From Thalassococcus sp. S3 (lineage in GTDB: Bacteria > Pseudomonadota > Alphaproteobacteria > Rhodobacterales > Rhodobacteraceae), in contig NZ_CP022303.1 in the NCBI RefSeq assembly GCF_004216475.1, positions 3,224,001 to 3,288,000 of the forward strand: a DNA stretch of 64,000 nt, read 5' to 3'. A model generated the notes under the pieces. The model had not been told where the DNA came from and did no database searches. It saw nothing but the letters and a program-made list of their open reading frames with translations. Made by a program: the position numbers and the translations under genes. How positions within the stretch are numbered: position 1 is the first letter of the stretch; each line of letters starts with the position of its first letter. Shown here piece after piece: positions 61,476 through 64,000 of the stretch.

Positions 61476-62279
61476 ATGACGCAGATGCCCGCGACCCGTG
61501 ACAGCCTGCACCAAGATATGACCGCCCTCGGCATTGCTGAGGGCGATGGTGTCTTCGTTCATGCCTCCCTGGGTGCCATCGGTCCCGTCGTCGGCGGCGC
61601 GCGCGCTGTGATCGAAGCGCTGCAGGATTGTGTAGGGCCTGGGGGCCTGATCGGAATGCCGGCTTTTTCGCAAGATGCAAGATGGCCCGATCTCATCGAC
61701 CGCGAAGCGTGTACGGAGGATCAACGGCGCGCAATTCAGAACGCGGTTCCCGCACATGATCCGCGATTGTCTCACTGCCTTGGCATGGGCCTTATCGCCG
61801 ACACGTTCAGACAATGGCCCGGCACGGTTCGAAGCGATCACCCAAATGTCTCCGTCTGCCTGAACGGCGCAGAGGCCCAGCGCTTCGTTGCCCCGCACAG
61901 CGCCGCATGGGCGACGGGCGCTGACACACCCCTTGGATCGCTCGCAAGGCGCGCCAATATGAAAGTCCTTTTGATCGGCGTCGATTGGACCCGCTGCTCT
62001 CCTCTTCATACGGCCGAGTTTTATGCCAAGCCGCGCCGCACAAAGATCCGCCGCTTCAAGACCGGCGCGGGCCAGGCCCCTTGGCACGAGGTGCCCGATG
62101 TGGCGGATGATCTGGGGCGGATTTTTCCCGCAACCGGCGAGGCCTTCGAGGCCACCGGCCTCGTGACGTTCGGAGATATCGGGCAGGCCGGATGTCGGCT
62201 CTGCCCCTATGATCAGTTGCTCACATTCGCGACCCGCTTTATCGGTTCTGCGAATGCCGAGAGTGGTGATCGTCACTGA
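61476..62279 (+). CDS. AAC(3)-family aminoglycoside N-acetyltransferase-like protein
   Basis: 267 residues. The opening DSLHQDMTALGIAEGDGVFVHASLGAIG and VGGARAVIEALQDCVGPGGLIGMPAFS match the AAC(3) (YokD-like) family, which uses acetyl-CoA to modify antibiotics or other amines. HTAEFYAKPRRTKIRR is the conserved His/Glu region near residue 190. It could be an intrinsic acetyltransferase rather than a true resistance gene. I chose the ATG at 61476; GTG at 61419 or ATG at 61485 are alternatives. Confidence 0.8.
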   Translation: MTQMPATRDSLHQDMTALGIAEGDGVFVHASLGAIGPVVGGARAVIEALQDCVGPGGLIGMPAFSQDARWPDLIDREACTEDQRRAIQNAVPAHDPRLSHCLGMGLIADTFRQWPGTVRSDHPNVSVCLNGAEAQRFVAPHSAAWATGADTPLGSLARRANMKVLLIGVDWTRCSPLHTAEFYAKPRRTKIRRFKTGAGQAPWHEVPDVADDLGRIFPATGEAFEATGLVTFGDIGQAGCRLCPYDQLLTFATRFIGSANAESGDRH

Positions 62280-62342
62280 CTGGACAGACAGTCCGGTTTG
62301 CGCAATGCAGATGGTCAAACGGCGGAAAGGACGATCTAAAGT

Positions 62343-62738
62343 ATGGGCCTGTTTCTCAGATGGCTCTTCGCCTTCGCTCTGCTGGCGCTGACCTACAACC
62401 CGACAGACTGGAACTATGTCCGCTGGGCGCGCACCAACTATGAAGAACACCTGTCGCTGGCTGTTCTGTTCGGAATTGTTCTGGCGATCGGCTACATCAT
62501 TTACCTCCGCGCGACCGTGCGGTCGATCGGGGGCTTTGGCATGTTTCTCGTACTTGCCCTTGTCTCGGCCCTTCTTTGGGTGCTTTACGATTTCGGCGTT
62601 CTCTCCCTTCAGAACCAGGCGCTGAATGTGTGGCTTGGCCTCTTCGCGCTGTCTCTCGTTCTTGGCGTGGGGCTGAGCTGGAGCCTGATCCGAAGACGCC
62701 TTTCAGGACAGGCCGATGTCGATGACATCGACGAGTGA
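62343..62738 (+). CDS. DUF6524 family membrane protein
   Basis: 131 residues with four hydrophobic segments (LFLRWLFAFALLALTYNP, LAVLFGIVLAIGYIIYLRATV, GMFLVLALVSALLWVLYDF, WLGLFALSLVLGVGLSWSLIR). The NPTDWNYVRWA segment resembles DUF6524 proteins. The C-terminus is acidic (DVDDIDE). It is followed after 23 bp by the RimK-like gene and probably shares its transcript. Function is unknown. Confidence 0.72.
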   Translation: MGLFLRWLFAFALLALTYNPTDWNYVRWARTNYEEHLSLAVLFGIVLAIGYIIYLRATVRSIGGFGMFLVLALVSALLWVLYDFGVLSLQNQALNVWLGLFALSLVLGVGLSWSLIRRRLSGQADVDDIDE

Positions 62739-62761
62739 AAATCCGCAGATAGGTTAAAGCG

Positions 62762-63670
62762 ATGCCGCACAACGCCCCCATTCATGTCTGGCTGCTTTTC
62801 CCGGCTGACCGTGACGTTGCGCCGACCCGCTATACCAACAAACGTTTTCTCGAAGTGGCCGAGGCAGAGCAGTGCCGGATCGAAATCATCGACCCGCGCG
62901 CCATTCCCGACAATGTTCTTTGGCCGGAGGACGACAGCTTGTCCGCGCTCAGATCCATGTTCGATCTGCCGCAGATTGTGCTGGCACGCTCTGGCGCGCG
63001 GATGGGCAAGAAAGGGCGGCAATTGATGCGGCTCTTGGAGCGGGACGGGTCAGTGACCGTTCTGCCCACGGCTTCGGCGCTTTGGCGCGCGGGGGACAAG
63101 ATCCGGACGGCGGACCGTTTGACGGAGCACAACCTCGCAACGCCACTGACATTCGCGCTGGAGGGTCTGGATCTCGCGCACCTGCCATTGGACTTTCCAA
63201 TGGTTCTGAAACGGGCACGCGGCAGCAAAGGCGTCCAGGTTGCGCTGTGCCAGGACCTCGAAACCCTTAAGCAAGCTGCAGAGGCGTTGCCAGGGAAAAG
63301 CCCGCTGCTGATCCAGCAGTTCATCAAAGCCAGTTTCGGACGCGATATCCGGGTGTTCATATCAGGGGGGCAGGCCCTTGCGGCGATAGAACGGCGCGGA
63401 GCGGAGGGTGAGTTCCGGTCCAACATCGCTATGGGTGGAAATGCCATCGAAGTGCCAATGGATGCGGAGCTTGAAAGCCTTGCTGTGAAGGCCGCAAAGG
63501 CGCTGGAGCTGGACTTTGCTGGCGTGGACATTCTGTGCGGTCAGGACGGCTATCTTGTCTGCGAGGTCAACGCCGCCCCGGGTTTCGAAGCCGTCGAGGA
63601 GGTTACCGGTCTCGATGTCGCCAGTCGTATGCTGCAGGACGCAAAAGCCATCGACGCCGCACGGCGCTAA
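62762..63670 (+). CDS. RimK-like ATP-grasp protein
   Basis: 302 residues. The ATP-grasp core has FPMVLKRARGSKGVQVALC, LIQQFIKASFGRDIRVFISGG, and the Mg-binding VCEVNAAPGFEAVEEVTG ending. The N-terminal part is a pre-ATP-grasp domain. RimK-type enzymes add glutamate or other amino acids to ribosomal S6, to lysine carriers or to cofactors. The target here is unknown. It lies 23 bp after DUF6524. A weak ribosome binding site is upstream. Confidence 0.82.
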   Translation: MPHNAPIHVWLLFPADRDVAPTRYTNKRFLEVAEAEQCRIEIIDPRAIPDNVLWPEDDSLSALRSMFDLPQIVLARSGARMGKKGRQLMRLLERDGSVTVLPTASALWRAGDKIRTADRLTEHNLATPLTFALEGLDLAHLPLDFPMVLKRARGSKGVQVALCQDLETLKQAAEALPGKSPLLIQQFIKASFGRDIRVFISGGQALAAIERRGAEGEFRSNIAMGGNAIEVPMDAELESLAVKAAKALELDFAGVDILCGQDGYLVCEVNAAPGFEAVEEVTGLDVASRMLQDAKAIDAARR

Positions 63671-63679
63671 ATCCCTTTG

Positions 63680-63997
63680 CTAACTCTCGGGTAACGTGAC
63701 CGGAGCGCCGTGCGGCGTGCTCAGATAAGCCTGTTCCCAGGCGTGTTTCATGTCGCGCATTTCAATGGGCGCCGCTGTTCCATCCTCTGCCAGCAGTGCT
63801 TCGAGTGTTTCGAGCCAGGCGTTGAAGTAGTCGTCGCCCCCGTTCAACTCACACTCCAGACCGTGCCGGGCCAAGGTTTCTGAAAAGCGGGCCGCCCAGG
63901 ATGGCCAGTCGAACCGGCCGGTCTCGTTCAGATGCACGGTCAGGGCAAAAAGCTGGGCATGCCAGGGCGCATCAAAGACTGGCGTTGGCCCGATCAT
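63680..63997 (-). CDS. Nitrile hydratase accessory-type protein, perhaps partial at the window edge
   Basis: 105 residues are visible from the ATG at 63997, three bases from the edge; the frame is open upstream, so the true start may be outside. The sequence PVFDAPWHAQLFALTVHLNETGRFDWPSWAARF and DDYFNAWLETLEALLAEDG match the N-terminal beta-subunit-like nitrile hydratase accessory proteins, which help metal insertion or maturation of the alpha subunit. The alpha and beta subunit genes would be to the right. Confidence 0.75.
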   Translation of the reverse strand: MIGPTPVFDAPWHAQLFALTVHLNETGRFDWPSWAARFSETLARHGLECELNGGDDYFNAWLETLEALLAEDGTAAPIEMRDMKHAWEQAYLSTPHGAPVTLPES

Positions 63998-64000
63998 GCC

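Overview
The window looks like a chromosome segment of a marine alphaproteobacterium of the roseobacter group (Rhodobacteraceae). The base composition is GC-rich, genes are closely packed on both strands, and several genes are typical of that group: a DMSP lyase DddP with its complete metal-ligand set, a SAM-II riboswitch in front of metZ, a DUF3445 heme-dependent oxidative N-demethylase subunit, and many small alphaproteobacterial families (DUF6314, DUF6446, DUF6524, DUF2842). I saw no tRNA, rRNA, insertion sequence, prophage or CRISPR array. Genus cannot be fixed from this alone.

Layout. 1-5.6 kb (minus strand) is a type VI secretion tip and effector cassette: VgrG, DUF2169 adaptor, PAAR-like DUF4150 protein, then an Rhs/YD-repeat protein whose C-terminal toxin end lies beyond the left edge. 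5.9-8.0 kb holds a two-gene nucleotide-sugar module (Gfo/Idh dehydrogenase and PLP aminotransferase). 8.5-12.7 kb has a lytic transglycosylase, an unknown protein, and the divergent DUF3445 and dddP genes. 12.8-14.7 kb is an OXA-type beta-lactamase divergent from an AmpR-type regulator. 14.9-19.8 kb has a hydrolase-OsmC fusion, two small genes, purB and an isolated fliG. 19.9-28.6 kb carries glyQ-DUF6446-glyS, a probable inactive trypsin-like protein with SPOR-like and peptidoglycan-binding regions, and a TrkH potassium channel translationally coupled to a ThDP decarboxylase. 28.6-37.4 kb has a Lys/Ala-rich protein cluster, folE2, metZ with its riboswitch and terminator, a lipase-like hydrolase, a glutathione transferase, and ftsY-DMT-yciB.

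37.5-47.2 kb contains an orphan NuoE-NuoF-type fusion, an AlkB-like hydroxylase, xseA divergent from purD, a [2Fe-2S] ferredoxin and a DegP-type protease. 47.4-52.0 kb is one minus-strand run, rpiA-gor-hflK-hflC-DUF2065-degP, joining pentose phosphate and glutathione redox functions to membrane and periplasmic proteolysis. 52.0-64.0 kb has an EF-hand protein, GST-sdaA, a second DMT exporter overlapping thiamine pyrophosphokinase tail to tail, a long acidic protein, a CDF metal exporter with its MerR regulator and operator, purA with DUF2842, an AAC(3)-family acetyltransferase, DUF6524, a RimK-like ATP-grasp protein and the edge of a nitrile hydratase accessory gene.

Most of the window is housekeeping. 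The places most worth a second look are the T6SS tip cassette, the OXA/AmpR pair, the dddP/DUF3445 pair, the SAM-II leader with an in-frame upstream start, the protease-like protein lacking its triad, and the CDF/MerR pair with a cysteine in the predicted transport site. I found no clearly new multi-gene system.
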